DNA from: Alicyclobacillus sp. SO9 | GTDB taxonomy: Bacteria; Bacillota; Bacilli; Alicyclobacillales; Alicyclobacillaceae | DNA length: 64,000 nt | NCBI RefSeq assembly: GCF_016406125.1 | Contig: NZ_CP066339.1 | Span: 248,001 to 312,000 of the forward strand | Direction of reading: 5' to 3' | In this document: one piece after another, positions 18,885 through 28,600 of the stretch | Layout of the letters: each line of letters starts with the position of its first letter | How positions within the stretch are numbered: the first letter of the stretch is position 1 | The notes under the pieces: generated by a model | What the model saw: only the letters and a program-made list of their open reading frames with translations | The model's database searches: none | Told to the model about the DNA's origin: nothing | Program-made: the position numbers and the translations under genes

Positions 18885-19012
18885 CGAAAGTCTGAGGCTG
18901 TGAAAGTTTGAGGCTGCAAAAGTCTGAGGCTGTAAAAGTTTGAAGCCGCGAAAGTTTGAGGCTGTGAAAGTTGCGAAAGTCGGAAGTTGCAAGTTGCAAG
19001 TTGTAAGTTGGG
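18885..19012. repeat. Degenerate 16-18-bp tandem repeats (GAGGCTGTGAAAGTTT-like)
   Basis: About six variants of GAGGCTGnrAAAGTyT run head to tail, ending in short repeats of GCAAGTT/GTAAGTT. The array fills the gap between the RQC-minor-like gene and the oxidoreductase gene. I see no hairpin or promoter in it. Confidence 0.85.
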
Positions 19013-19089
19013 TAACTCTGGGGTTGTGTCAACCGGGATCGACCGAAACCAACGCAGGCCGGGCCTGCGCCTAAATAGGAGGAGATTCA

Positions 19090-20112
19090 ATGTCTAAATT
19101 AAGAGTTGCTGTTATTGGCTGTGGATCGATTGCAAAGCACCGCCATATTCCGGAGTACGCGTCCAATCCAGCTGTACAGCTGGTGGCCTTTTGTGATGTG
19201 GTACTGGAACGCGCTCAGCGTTACGCAAAAGAATACGGCGCGGCAGCCTATGGGAGCTATGAGGAGTTGCTGGCCAAAGAGTCTGTTGAAGCGGTGAGCG
19301 TCTGTCTGCCCAACTACCTTCACGCACCTGTGTCCATTGCCGCCGCCAACGCTGGAGCCCACGTCCTGTGTGAAAAACCAATGGCCACTTCAGTTGCAGA
19401 AGCACAGTCGATGATTCAAGCGGCAAAAGACAACAATGTCTCGTTGATGATTGGCCACAACCAGAGATTGATGCCGCCACACGTAAAAGCGAAAGAAATT
19501 CTCCAACAGGGATATTTGGGGAAAGTTGTCTCTTTCAGAACCGCTTTTGGACACCCGGGACCAGAGGGCTGGAGTATCGACGGGAAGGACAGCTGGTTTT
19601 TCGACAAGGACAGGGCATTTATCGGCGCAATGGGTGATTTAGGGGTGCACAAGACGGACTTGATTCGGTATCTCCTGAACGAGGAGATTGTCGAAGTGGG
19701 GGCTTTTGTCGATACGTTGGTAAAAGAAAACACGAATGTGGATGACAACGCGGTATGCATTGCTCGGACAGCAAGCGGGACAGTCGGTACGTTAGCGGCA
19801 AGCTGGTCTTATCAAAAGGAGGACAACAGCACGGTCTTGTACTGTGAGAACGGTGTGATGCGTATTAATGACGATCCCGTTAATCAGGTCATTGCACACC
19901 TCTCCAACGGCACTGTAGAAAAATATGAGGTCGGAGCGGCTGCAACAAATGAAAAGCAAACGAACAGCGGTGTCATTGATGCATTCGTCTCGGGTCTACA
20001 AGCTCACACGCAGCCGGAGATTCCGGGTGAAGAAGGTCTAAAGTCATTGAACGTGGTTTTGGCTATGATTGAGGCATCAGAAAAGAAGCGGATGGTTGAG
20101 GTCAGACTTTGA
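19090..20112 (+). CDS. Gfo/Idh/MocA family oxidoreductase
   Basis: NAD(P)-dependent oxidoreductase, probably acting on a sugar or cyclitol derivative. The N-terminal Rossmann motif VAVIGCGSIAKHRH (residues 6-19) and the EKPMA motif (95-99), which carries the conserved catalytic-region lysine, are intact. The C-terminal half shows the alpha/beta domain with DLGVHKTDLIRYL supplying the usual metal- or substrate-site histidine context. Length of 340 aa fits. TAGGAGGAG stands just before the ATG. It is flanked by tandem repeats on both sides and appears monocistronic, so the substrate cannot be inferred from neighbours. Confidence 0.9.
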   Translation: MSKLRVAVIGCGSIAKHRHIPEYASNPAVQLVAFCDVVLERAQRYAKEYGAAAYGSYEELLAKESVEAVSVCLPNYLHAPVSIAAANAGAHVLCEKPMATSVAEAQSMIQAAKDNNVSLMIGHNQRLMPPHVKAKEILQQGYLGKVVSFRTAFGHPGPEGWSIDGKDSWFFDKDRAFIGAMGDLGVHKTDLIRYLLNEEIVEVGAFVDTLVKENTNVDDNAVCIARTASGTVGTLAASWSYQKEDNSTVLYCENGVMRINDDPVNQVIAHLSNGTVEKYEVGAAATNEKQTNSGVIDAFVSGLQAHTQPEIPGEEGLKSLNVVLAMIEASEKKRMVEVRL

Positions 20113-20116
20113 GATT

Positions 20117-20138
20117 GAGCCCTTGCGGCTCGCCTTTT
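20117..20138 (+). terminator. Weak intrinsic terminator after the oxidoreductase gene
   Basis: GAGCC/GGCTC stem with a 5-nt loop, then GCCTTTT. It begins 4 bp after the stop codon. The stem is short, so efficiency is uncertain. Confidence 0.4.
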
Positions 20139-20230
20139 ACTGGATAGGTGTCTGGATAGGTGTGATAGGTGTCTGGATAGGTGTCTGGATAGGTGTCTGG
20201 ATAGGTGTCTGGATAGGTGTCTGGATAGGC
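20139..20230. repeat. 12-bp tandem array (GGATAGGTGTCT)
   Basis: About seven copies of the GGATAGGTGTCT unit, with one copy shortened, lie between the oxidoreductase terminator and the PAS-HD gene. No coding frame or promoter motif is convincing in it. It is another example of the short arrays that fill gaps in this region. Confidence 0.9.
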
Positions 20231-20330
20231 ATTGCCGGCCGTCTGGTACAGGTTTACATCAGTTGTGATAAAATTCTCCATAATGGGAATAGGGCAAGAT
20301 TCACATATAAAAGATAGATAGACAGACGTA

Positions 20331-21365
20331 TTGGAGATTTTAAAGGTGGACTTGCTGATTCCTGAAGAGAACTTATTGTCTTACGTGTTGGATGCGATGG
20401 CGGAGGCTGTGGTCGTTGTAGACCCAAATCTTCGGATTAACTATGTAAACAATGCTGCGAGATGTATTATGGAAAGCTTTGCGAGGACAGCGGGATCGCC
20501 GGTGGGTACAGACTTTAATGCTTATTTTGGCTTGTCATCGACAAATGACACTGCCGGTGCCATCGAGGACGTTTTGCAAACCGGGGTGAGGAAAAACGGT
20601 GTTCTTAGAAAACTTCCTAATGGAATAACAGTTCGAATGAATGTGGTTCCGCTTATTGAAAATGAAGCGATTCGCGGTGTCCTGCTCACTGCGCAAGACG
20701 TCAGTGAGTTAACGGAAATGGAAGAAGAGTTGAATCATGCGTTCAGTTTGACGCTGCCAAACAGCAAGGTCGAACACAAGTTGAAAAATACGGTTGAGTA
20801 TCAGGATGAGTTCAACCCTGTGACGAAGCAAATCAGGATCACGGGCATTATTCAAGAAGGATTGTATCGACACGTCGTAAACTCCCTCAAGATTTTAGCA
20901 TCACTCTCTGCACAAGGAATTACGAAAGTGATTGGTATTAACAAGGATGAGTTGGTCCAGGCAATCATCTTCCACGACTTGGGGAAGGTGCAGCCTGACT
21001 TGCAGATTGGGGATGTGGTTAATCCGGTAGAAGTGTTCGAAGACAGCAAACTTCACGCATTTCGCGGTGCGGAGTTGGCTCAGCATTACTACCACCAATC
21101 AGAAACCATTGTGCAGATCATTCGCTATCACCATCACTACAAGGAAAATGAGCTGCCAGAGACATTTCCGTGGAAGCTCATTCCCATGCTGCGATTGTTT
21201 CAATTAATTGACGGTCTGTCTGCAGCCATGACTCGCGGCGGAGTAGAGGTGGATTTCAGGGTTGAAAATTCCACTATCTACGTAACAGAGCGTAATCGGC
21301 GGCCGCAGTACAACGGATCGTGGCGTGTAAACATCTACACTGGAGAACGACACCGCTTGGATTAA
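20331..21365 (+). CDS. PAS domain plus HD domain protein (predicted signalling phosphohydrolase)
   Basis: A 344-residue cytoplasmic sensor-enzyme. Residues about 12-135 form a PAS domain (LDAMAEAVVVVDPNLRINYVN...VLLTAQDVSELTEME). Residues about 175-330 form an HD domain: His181 in LYRHVVNSLKILA, His215-Asp216 in IFHDLGKVQPD, His242 and a HHH run at 267-269, giving a plausible metal site. It has no GYP motif, so a cyclic-di-GMP phosphodiesterase role is not shown. The start is TTG at 20331 without a strong ribosome site; GTG at 20346 is possible. Its stop codon overlaps that of the convergent binding-protein gene by 4 nt. Confidence 0.8.
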   Translation: MEILKVDLLIPEENLLSYVLDAMAEAVVVVDPNLRINYVNNAARCIMESFARTAGSPVGTDFNAYFGLSSTNDTAGAIEDVLQTGVRKNGVLRKLPNGITVRMNVVPLIENEAIRGVLLTAQDVSELTEMEEELNHAFSLTLPNSKVEHKLKNTVEYQDEFNPVTKQIRITGIIQEGLYRHVVNSLKILASLSAQGITKVIGINKDELVQAIIFHDLGKVQPDLQIGDVVNPVEVFEDSKLHAFRGAELAQHYYHQSETIVQIIRYHHHYKENELPETFPWKLIPMLRLFQLIDGLSAAMTRGGVEVDFRVENSTIYVTERNRRPQYNGSWRVNIYTGERHRLD

Positions 21366-23161
21366 AAAGGGTTCTTCGCAGTGTTACGGCCTTTGCTAAT
21401 CCAGACATATTGCATCGCATCACGCAAGTATGCCGGGGCGTACCAGCCGTGAATCCATTTCTGAACAGCGTAGTAGCGTACAGGGTAGTAGACGGGTACC
21501 CACGGTGCATCCTGCATAATCTGGTTTGTCACCTTATGAAACAACTGAATGCGCTGCTGACTGTTGGATGTATCTCTGGCCTGTTTCAACCACTTATCAA
21601 CGTTAGTATTTTTGTACATAGACGAGTTGTTATCAGGTGCCTGTGTGCTTTTAAATAGCATCAGAAAGTCAGACGCATCCGGGTAGTCTTGAACCCAGTT
21701 CAGGAAGAACATTTGTGCCTTACCCTTTCTGACAACGCTGAGAAACTTGGACCAGGGCATGGCCTTTAATGTCACATCGATACCAATTGCCTTTAAATCA
21801 GATTGAATCGACTTGTCGATTTTCATCTGATGAGGACTGTTCTGGGAATACAGCGTGACATGGAGTTTCGATGCGGTAACGCCTGCCTGCTTCAGCAGTT
21901 GTTTTGCTTTCGTCGGCTCATAGTTGTATTGAATGCTTTTTGGCAGATTTGTCTCATAGCCTGGAACGTTGGGCGGCAACGGCTGATTGGCGGTCACAGC
22001 TTGTCCGTTCAGAATTTGCACAATCGCCTGCTTGTTGATGGCGTACTCCATCGCTTGTCGTACCGCTTTCTTGTTAAACGGAGCCATCTTATTGTTCAGG
22101 CCGACATAATAAACGGCATTTTGAACCACCTTCTGAACACTCTGCTTCAGCTTTGGTGTGTTCTCAAACTTGGGCAGGGCAGAGGACGGAATCTGCTGTT
22201 GTTTACCGAGCCATGCTGTTTTTCCTTGTTCGTAATTTGCAGCGTCAACACCGGTATTTTTGTCAATGTTGATGGTGATCTTGTTTAAGTAGGGAAGCTG
22301 ATTTCCGTACTGGTCTTTCTGCCAATAGTGCGGATTTTTCACCAAGACAACTTGCTTAGAGTTGATACTTTGTAACATAAAAGGACCGTCCCCCATGACT
22401 TTGCTCGAGTCGAAGGCTTTGTGGCCGACTTTTTTGAGAAATCCGGGATCGATAGGGGAAAAGAAGGGTTCTGCCAAGCGTTCCAACTCCGTCGGTGTAG
22501 GATGAGTCAGCTTGATGACCAACGTGTTTTTGTTCGGTGCCGACAACCCGGAAATCGTTTTTGCCTTTCCGTTGTAGAATGCCTGTTCGCCGACAATATT
22601 TGTGATGAGCCACTGTGCATCTGATCCCAGCTTTTTTGTCGCAATCCGCTCCATCTCGTCAATATAGTTTTGGGCCGTGACCGGCTGCCCGTTCCAGAAC
22701 GTTAAACCGTTACGAAGGTGAAAGGTGTAGGTCTTCTGGTCCTTGGAAATGGTCCAACTCTTCGCATCCATCCCCTTTATTTCGGTGTTATTCGTCCCCT
22801 TTTTATACGTAACCAGCTCATCATTTAGCTGCTGAATGACCTCCCAAGACTGCGTGTCATAAGCCAGCGCCGGATCCAAGTGTTTCGGACCCCGAGTTTC
22901 ATCCAACACAATGCTGCCGCCCTCCACCGGTTTTGACTGTGCTGAACGATTACTCAAATTATCCAGTGGACCGCTAAAATTAGTAATCTTTTTTATGCTG
23001 CCATCCTTAACATTACCTTTTTTGTTTGGGGTGATTTCGTGGCCTTTTTTAATTCCAGCAGCGCCAGATATATAGCCCACCAGAACTAAAGTAAGAGCAG
23101 AGACAGAAGCCACTATGGGAAGTCCCTTTTTCCAGTGCTTCCAGTACTTCCAGATTGACAT
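21362..23161 (-). CDS. Orphan peptide-binding protein, family 5 extracellular solute-binding protein
   Basis: An OppA/DppA-type receptor of 599 residues. The SBP_bac_5 hallmarks are present (TYTFHLRNGLTFWNGQPVTAQNY and the C-terminal WVPVYYPVRYYAVQ). Unlike the other two family 5 proteins here, the N-terminus has no lipobox cysteine: the hydrophobic segment (about 13-35) runs VSALTLVLVGYISGAAG, so it is either cleaved by the ordinary signal peptidase or kept as a membrane anchor. GAGGAGG precedes the ATG. No permease or ATPase gene is adjacent, so it either serves a transporter elsewhere or has a sensing role. Its last codons overlap the PAS-HD gene's stop. Confidence 0.88.
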   Translation of the reverse strand: MSIWKYWKHWKKGLPIVASVSALTLVLVGYISGAAGIKKGHEITPNKKGNVKDGSIKKITNFSGPLDNLSNRSAQSKPVEGGSIVLDETRGPKHLDPALAYDTQSWEVIQQLNDELVTYKKGTNNTEIKGMDAKSWTISKDQKTYTFHLRNGLTFWNGQPVTAQNYIDEMERIATKKLGSDAQWLITNIVGEQAFYNGKAKTISGLSAPNKNTLVIKLTHPTPTELERLAEPFFSPIDPGFLKKVGHKAFDSSKVMGDGPFMLQSINSKQVVLVKNPHYWQKDQYGNQLPYLNKITINIDKNTGVDAANYEQGKTAWLGKQQQIPSSALPKFENTPKLKQSVQKVVQNAVYYVGLNNKMAPFNKKAVRQAMEYAINKQAIVQILNGQAVTANQPLPPNVPGYETNLPKSIQYNYEPTKAKQLLKQAGVTASKLHVTLYSQNSPHQMKIDKSIQSDLKAIGIDVTLKAMPWSKFLSVVRKGKAQMFFLNWVQDYPDASDFLMLFKSTQAPDNNSSMYKNTNVDKWLKQARDTSNSQQRIQLFHKVTNQIMQDAPWVPVYYPVRYYAVQKWIHGWYAPAYLRDAMQYVWISKGRNTAKNPF

Positions 23162-23885
23162 CTACTTTCTCCTCCTCATTCAGCAACTTCGAATGTATCT
23201 GCAAGTAAATTGTGGATTTTGCATATACCCCCACCCCGAGGACCTTCTATACTGTCGTAAAATGCAAGTTGATTGCATGGCTTTACTGTGGTGATTCGTG
23301 GCTGTAAAAGAGCGCAAAGCGTAGAACGTAGAACATAGAGTGCAGAACGTAGAGTGCAGAACGTAGAGTGCAAGGTAACTTCTGTAAGGTAACTTCTGTA
23401 AGGTGCAAGTGCAAGGTCTGGCTCCGATTTGTTTAGCCGATTCGATACTTCGAGTAACTTTACTATTTTATGTTGCTTTTCTATCTCCGGTGTCGTCGTT
23501 ATCTAGATTACTGACTGTCTCTATATCTAAGCTATTACGAGATTGGCTTGAGTATTACTACTCAGGTGAATTGGATGGAGAGGAAAGTGGAGATTGAAGT
23601 GAAAACTAGAGTAAGGAGAGAAACCGAGGATGTCCATTGATAGACTCCTAATCCACTTTTTTGATTTTTAAAATCGTAGCCTGACAGCCTGTGCACGGTG
23701 GAGCAGTGCATATTCATACGCTACCAATGTGTTACACTTATGTAAGTAGCGGCAAGGGGAATTAAAGAAGGACTTCGCTGTGGATTCAATATTCGTGATG
23801 GAGGTGAGGAGATACATCTCCTCCGTTTAGCATAGGTATTCAAGACGGGTTCAGGGTTCTTAGTGGACTCTTCGGCAGAAGTCAT
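23162..23885. other. Intergenic region with small tandem repeats
   Basis: Apart from the tandem block at 23321-23416, I see only AT-moderate sequence with no convincing gene. A weak promoter-like stretch lies near 23725-23750 (ACCAATGTGTTACACT). A 64-codon open frame at 23403-23597 lacks a ribosome site and looks accidental. Confidence 0.4.
23321..23416. repeat. Tandem repeats GTAGAACGTAGAGTGCA- and AGGTAACTTCTGTA-type
   Basis: About four degenerate copies of a 14-bp GTAGAGTGCAGAAC unit are followed by two exact copies of AAGGTAACTTCTGT and a short GTGCAAG repeat. It lies upstream of the orphan binding-protein gene, on the side of its promoter. Confidence 0.85.
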
Positions 23886-24305
23886 GTGTCAGAAGGACGT
23901 CGCCGCGACGGACTATTTAATGAAAGCGGTGATCTAGTCTTGAACAGGTGGGTGAAGTATTTACTTTGGATTATCGGAATGTTCATACTCCTCAGATTGG
24001 GTGATTATGCCATCCTAAAGGCTCGCATACATGCGGACGCAACGACGCACATTGGATCCATGGTGTGGACTCTTGCGATTGTACCAGTGATTTATGGTGT
24101 CTATGTGTCACTGTTGTTTGCTAAACGTCGGCCTGGCGTTAATCTTCCGTTATTCCTGCTAGTTTTTTTACCGTGCATCCTTTTCAACGTGTATGTTCCT
24201 GTTAGTACTCAAATGCATCTCATGCTATACCCATGGATGACTCAGGCACTGAGCGTTACAGGCGTAGTGGCGGGGTTGACTCTGATTCTCTCCTTTTTTG
24301 GTTAA
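23886..24305 (+). CDS. Small multi-pass membrane protein of unknown function
   Basis: A 139-residue protein with a short polar N-terminus and about four hydrophobic segments (approximately residues 24-41, 56-80, 89-105 and 112-138). I do not recognise the family. There are no obvious charged catalytic residues within the helices. The GTG start at 23886 has only a weak ribosome site, so an internal start is possible. It is isolated between two repeat-filled gaps, upstream of the R2 repeat region. The composition of the helices and loops supports a real membrane protein rather than an accidental frame. Confidence 0.5.
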   Translation: MSEGRRRDGLFNESGDLVLNRWVKYLLWIIGMFILLRLGDYAILKARIHADATTHIGSMVWTLAIVPVIYGVYVSLLFAKRRPGVNLPLFLLVFLPCILFNVYVPVSTQMHLMLYPWMTQALSVTGVVAGLTLILSFFG

Positions 24306-24512
24306 CGATCACGATTTACTTACATAAGACGCCATCATCCCCGCGGCCATTTGTTGCCATCCCGGAACAGGCGTGTTGTGCCAGTTCTTTGTGGGGCGCA
24401 ATCGCTGTGAGCAAATGACCAAACAGCATAAATATCAAAACGCGGTATATCAGACCACCGTGTTCTTCTGCATTTTTAAGTTGCGGAAACCATACGGCAC
24501 TGGTAGGTGGTA

Positions 24513-24535
24513 ATAACGCGGAACATCCGCGTTAT
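24513..24535. repeat. Perfect hairpin ATAACGCGGA/TCCGCGTTAT
   Basis: Ten-bp stem with ACA loop. It lacks a following T-tract. It resembles in architecture (short loop, A/T outer end, GC inner end) the stems of the R1-R3 repeats. Confidence 0.7.
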
Positions 24536-24624
24536 ATTCCTTCGTGGGCTCTCTAACTGTCAGTATCATCCCGGAACAGGCAGGGTTTTCCGGTCAAATT
24601 CGCACAAAAGAGACGAGTGGTAGA

Positions 24625-24649
24625 GAATAAACGGGGAACCCGTTTATTC
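24625..24649. repeat. Perfect hairpin GAATAAACGGG/CCCGTTTATTC
   Basis: Eleven-bp stem with GAA loop, followed by TTCCTTCTACTTTC. On the plus strand this could act as a weak terminator. No plus-strand gene ends close by; the nearest ends at 24305. Confidence 0.6.
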
Positions 24650-24707
24650 TTCCTTCTACTTTCTTTGATTGTCGCAGTAGAGGTGCATCGTGGGTAGGAT
24701 GGTTGGT

Positions 24708-24787
24708 ATGGGTGTCGAGGGTAGCGTGGGTGTCGAGGGTAGCGTGGGTCTCGAGGGTGTCGAGGGTGTCGAGGGTGTCGAGGGTGT
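24708..24787. repeat. 9-bp tandem array (GGTGTCGAG / GGTAGCGTG)
   Basis: About nine consecutive 9-bp units; the last five are nearly identical GGTGTCGAG. The array directly abuts R2 copy 1. Confidence 0.9.
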
Positions 24788-25030
24788 CGAGGAAAATAGA
24801 GATCCGACAGGAGCTTATTTCCCTCCATACCACCCGGTGACGGCAAATAAGCTCGTCTGAGGACCTTATTTCGCTGATATCCTCTGAAAATGGAGGTTTA
24901 ACTGCTCTTAAGCCCCTGCGGAGAGCTTATTTCAGTACATAGCTACTGAAAAGGTGGAATAAGCGCTTGCGAAGCGCTTATTTCTATCGCGACCGGGCCT
25001 AAGCCGTCTACTTGATTGCTGCGGTGGGGT
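24788..25030. repeat. Hairpin-rich repeat R2, copy 1
   Basis: A 243-bp unit beginning CGAGGAAAATAGAGATCC. It contains AGCTTATTT and AAATAAGCT arms (about 24811 and 24844), a GATATCCTC motif, and a GGAATAAGCGCTT/AAGCGCTTATTTC stem (about 24957-24984). No coding sequence is supported. Confidence 0.9.
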
Positions 25031-25055
25031 CCCAAAGGGTGGGGTTCGAGGGTCA

Positions 25056-25298
25056 CGAGGAAAATAGAGATCCCACAGGAGCTTATTTTCCTCCATACCA
25101 CCCGGTGACGGCAAATAAGCTCGTCTGAGGACCTTATTTCGCTGATATCCTCTGAAAATGGGGGTTTAGCTGTTTTTAAGCCCCTGCGAAGAGCTTATTT
25201 CGGTGCATAGCTACTGAAAAGGTGGAATAAGCGCTTGCGAAGAGCTTATTTCTATCGCGGCCGGGCCTAAGCCGTCTACTTGATTGCTGCGGTGGGGT
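25056..25298. repeat. Hairpin-rich repeat R2, copy 2
   Basis: Same length and over 90 per cent identical by eye to copy 1, which it follows after 25 bp. Differences are single substitutions, for example GAAGAGCTTATT in place of GAAGCGCTTATT, which weakens the last stem. The GGTGGGGT end is shared. Confidence 0.9.
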
Positions 25299-25311
25299 CT
25301 GGGGCTTATTC

Positions 25312-25535
25312 CACTCGCGGCCTGGGTCCACCGGCCGGCCCCCAAGCCGGCCCTCCGCCTCCTCACTCGCGGCCTGGGTCCACCGGCCCGGCCCCCAAGC
25401 GCGGCCGGCCCTCCGCCTCCTCACTCGCGGTCCGGGGTCCGCCGGCCCGGCTCCCAATCGCGGCCGGCCCTCCGCCTCCTCACTCGCGGTCCGGGGTCCG
25501 CCGGCCCGGCTCCCAATCGCCCCAATCTTCGCCAA
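25312..25535. repeat. GC-rich 52-59-bp tandem repeat (four copies)
   Basis: Four copies beginning CACTCGCGG start at 25312, 25364, 25422 and 25481, with GGCCGGCCC and CCTCCGCCTCCT blocks. Composition jumps sharply above the surroundings. It lies at the 3' side of the SNF2 gene. Open frames over it on both strands are artefacts of the missing stop codons in GC-rich DNA. Confidence 0.9.
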
Positions 25536-25607
25536 TCAGCTCGCCCCCCAATCGCCCCAATCCCGCAGTCTGTTAAATCAATTCCAAGTCCAAATTCAGC
25601 TCAATCG

Positions 25608-28600
25608 TTAAATCATCAACAACTCCCGCACGTCTTGTTCGGTCAGAGCACCGAGGCCTTCGTCGTTGGCTTGGACCACCGAATCAATCAAATGGCGCTT
25701 CCGATCCTGCAGTTGATAGATTTTCTCCTCAATGGTTCCTTTGGATACCATGCGAATGACCTGTACGTTTCGCTTTTGCCCAATCCGGTGGGCCCGGTCC
25801 GCGGCCTGTTGTTCAACAGCTGGATTCCACCATAAGTCGTACAGGATGACCGTATCTGCACCGGTCAAGTTGAGGCCAGTACCGCCTGCCTTCAGCGAGA
25901 TGAGAAAGACAGGAGCATCCCCTTCATTGAAATCTTGGCAGAGTTGAAGCCGCTGTTTGGATGGCGTTTGTCCGTCCAGATAGAAGTACGGAATACCTCG
26001 CTTCGTCAGTTCTTTGCGAAGGATTTCAAGCATAGAGGTGAATTGCGAGAAAATGAGCATCCGCTGTTTCGATGAAATGTATTCATCTACCAGTTCCAAC
26101 AGCTGTTCCATTTTGCCGGACTTGCCGCGGTAGTTTTCAATGCAAAGGGATGGATGACAGCAGATTTGGCGTAGTCGGGTGAGTCCTGCTAAGATGCGAA
26201 TCCGCCCTTTTTGGAAACCTTCCTGTTCAAGTCCCTTTAACGTGTCGTTTTGCAACTGTGTCAAGTAAGCCATGTAGTGTTTCTTTTGATCGGTGGTTAA
26301 TTCTGCAGTATGAACCATTTCAATTTTTTCCGGAAGCTCTTTCAGCACGTCTTGTTTGACACGCCGCAGGAGAAATGGACGCACACGCTTTGTGACTGCC
26401 TCGGAATTGAGTTCGGAAAAAGCAGTTTTTCCACCCAGCAGTTCAGGGAATACAGCGTGGAAGATTGACCAGAGATCATCCAGTGAATTTTCCACGGGCG
26501 TTCCTGTCAGCGCAAAACGGTGGTTGCTCCGAATTTGGAATACCGCTTGTGCAGTTTGTGTGTGAGGATTTTTAATTGCTTGGGCCTCGTCCAAAATCAG
26601 CGTGCTAAATAACATGTCTTTGTAACTTTCGATATCGCGCCAGAGCAGTGGATAGGACGTAATAATCACGTCGTATTGCGAAGCTGAATCGAGTATGCTT
26701 TGGCGTTCCGATTTCGTGCCGGACGCAACTACCGCTGTCAGGGAGGGTGTAAATTTTTCGATCTCGTTAAGCCAATTAAAAGTCAAAGACGCCGGGCAGA
26801 CAATGAGCGCTGGCTGCTTTGATGGCTGTTGCTCGGATGCCCGTTGCTCGGACGCCCGTTGCTTTGACGGCTGTTGTTCGGATGCTTGCTCCCTTTCAGA
26901 CAATAAATACGAGATGCTTTGCAGTGTCTTACCGAGCCCCATATCATCCGCCAGAATTCCGCCGAATCCGTACTTTGACATGGTCTTCATCCACTGGTAC
27001 CCAAATATCTGGTACTCGCGCAAAGTGGCATGGATACCTTGAGGCAGCGGTGTTTCAAGGTTATCCGGGTTACGGAGGTTATCGAGCCATCGGCGCAGGG
27101 ACTTTCCAAGCCTCACGTTCCATCCTGGATGTCCATCACTGAGTTGGTGTTCCATGAGTGAAAGAGCGCGCAGCGCGGGCAACTGCATTTTGCTTTGACT
27201 TAATTCTGTAGACTGAATGCCCAGATTTCCAATAATATCTGAGACCTGGCGGAATGAGTCATCTTGTAGAGAGAGAAACGATCCGTTTGCCAAACGATGA
27301 TATTTCTTACGCTCAATCATGGAGCGGAGGATGTTGAGAATTTCGGTGTCATCGAGATCGCCCATGTCAAAAGATACATCTAACCAGTTTGTCTTCTCAT
27401 CGAGTTCAACCCGGGCCCTGGGAGTGAAGGACGAGGGCTGCATCCAGGAATCCACAGCACTGGTTGCGTACACTTGAACCAGTTCCCGCAGCGTGGGCAT
27501 TTGCTCGAATAAAAAGCGGTAGATCTCCTCTTCGCCATCGATGTAGAGGGACTTGCTATCGCTGTCTTGCTGAAACGGACAGTCATCCATCATTTGAAGG
27601 ATTTGCTCTTCCTTCGTCCAATCCCGGATAAGAATTTGGTGATCCTCTCTACCGCCTGCGTTTGCGAATATGTCTGCGGCTGAATGGCCGGGTGCATGCC
27701 CGGTTGCATCAAAAGCTGCATTGCTGGCTGCGTTGGCGGGTCCAGCGCTGGTTGCAGCAAAGGGATTGTTGCCTGAATACTCGTCGTAATAGGGATCAAT
27801 CACGATATCGCCATACGTAAATTGCAACAGTGCGGATAATTCATCAGCCGTGCCTGTCGCTGTGACGACGGTCTCCTTGTCGAGATACAGTTTTGCTTCC
27901 AGAGGGAATTCGATGACACGATTGGAAATGGTTTCATCCACTTGAGTCTCAGCAATATGTTTCACCTGAGGCAAGACTTCATTCATGATGGATTCAAGTG
28001 AATCTGTTGAGAATGAAATTTCGTCCATCCGTTCTGCATCCATGATGGACCTTAGGCCTTCAAGCTGTTGAAGTGTGGCAGCATCTAGTTGGTGAACTGC
28101 TGTGCTGGATACGACCGAGTTGTAACTAGGGAGAAACAGCAAATCTGTCAGCCCCTCCACTTCCAGTGCATACATGTCCTTCGCTTTTGCAGTTACACTT
28201 GCCGTAATTGGAAGGTTGCCGGTCACAACCTGCAGAGGTTTCGTTCTACCGTTATCCATGAGTTGAGTGCTTGACTGGACTAATTTTGGATAGAGGCTGG
28301 GCCAGGCAGATGGTGGAATAATAAGTGATCGGTCATCATTCATCGGTGAACGGTATCGAGAGAATGACGAGTAGCCAGCCATCTCCTTAAACATCGCTTC
28401 CTGCTCGTGGATGGCTTGTAAATCGTGAATGACAGCGAGATGATTGCGGTCAAATCGGTGTTGAGCAGGGTCATAGGTGAATTTGGGAGTGAAGGTATAT
28501 AATTCGTCGTTCTTGATGGCTTGAAGAAACTCTCGGATTTTTTTCACCACATAAGTCTGCTTTGGACCGACTTTCATTTCCAGGCACAGATAATCGGATC

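Larger units (their letters stand above)
24306..24787. other. Gene-free region leading into repeat R2
   Basis: No convincing gene. It contains two perfect hairpins (24513-24535 and 24625-24649) and a GC-skewed tandem array (24708-24787) whose unit is GGTGTCGAG or GGTAGCGTG. Long open frames across the array reflect the repeat only. Confidence 0.5.

Noticed and set aside
23403-23597. A 64-codon open frame downstream of the tandem block
   Set aside because: No ribosome site, no recognisable domain, and its start lies within a tandem repeat.
24553-25576. Arg/His/Pro-rich open frames over R2 and the GC-rich array
   Set aside because: They reflect repeat composition and lack of stop codons in GC-rich DNA, not coding sequence.
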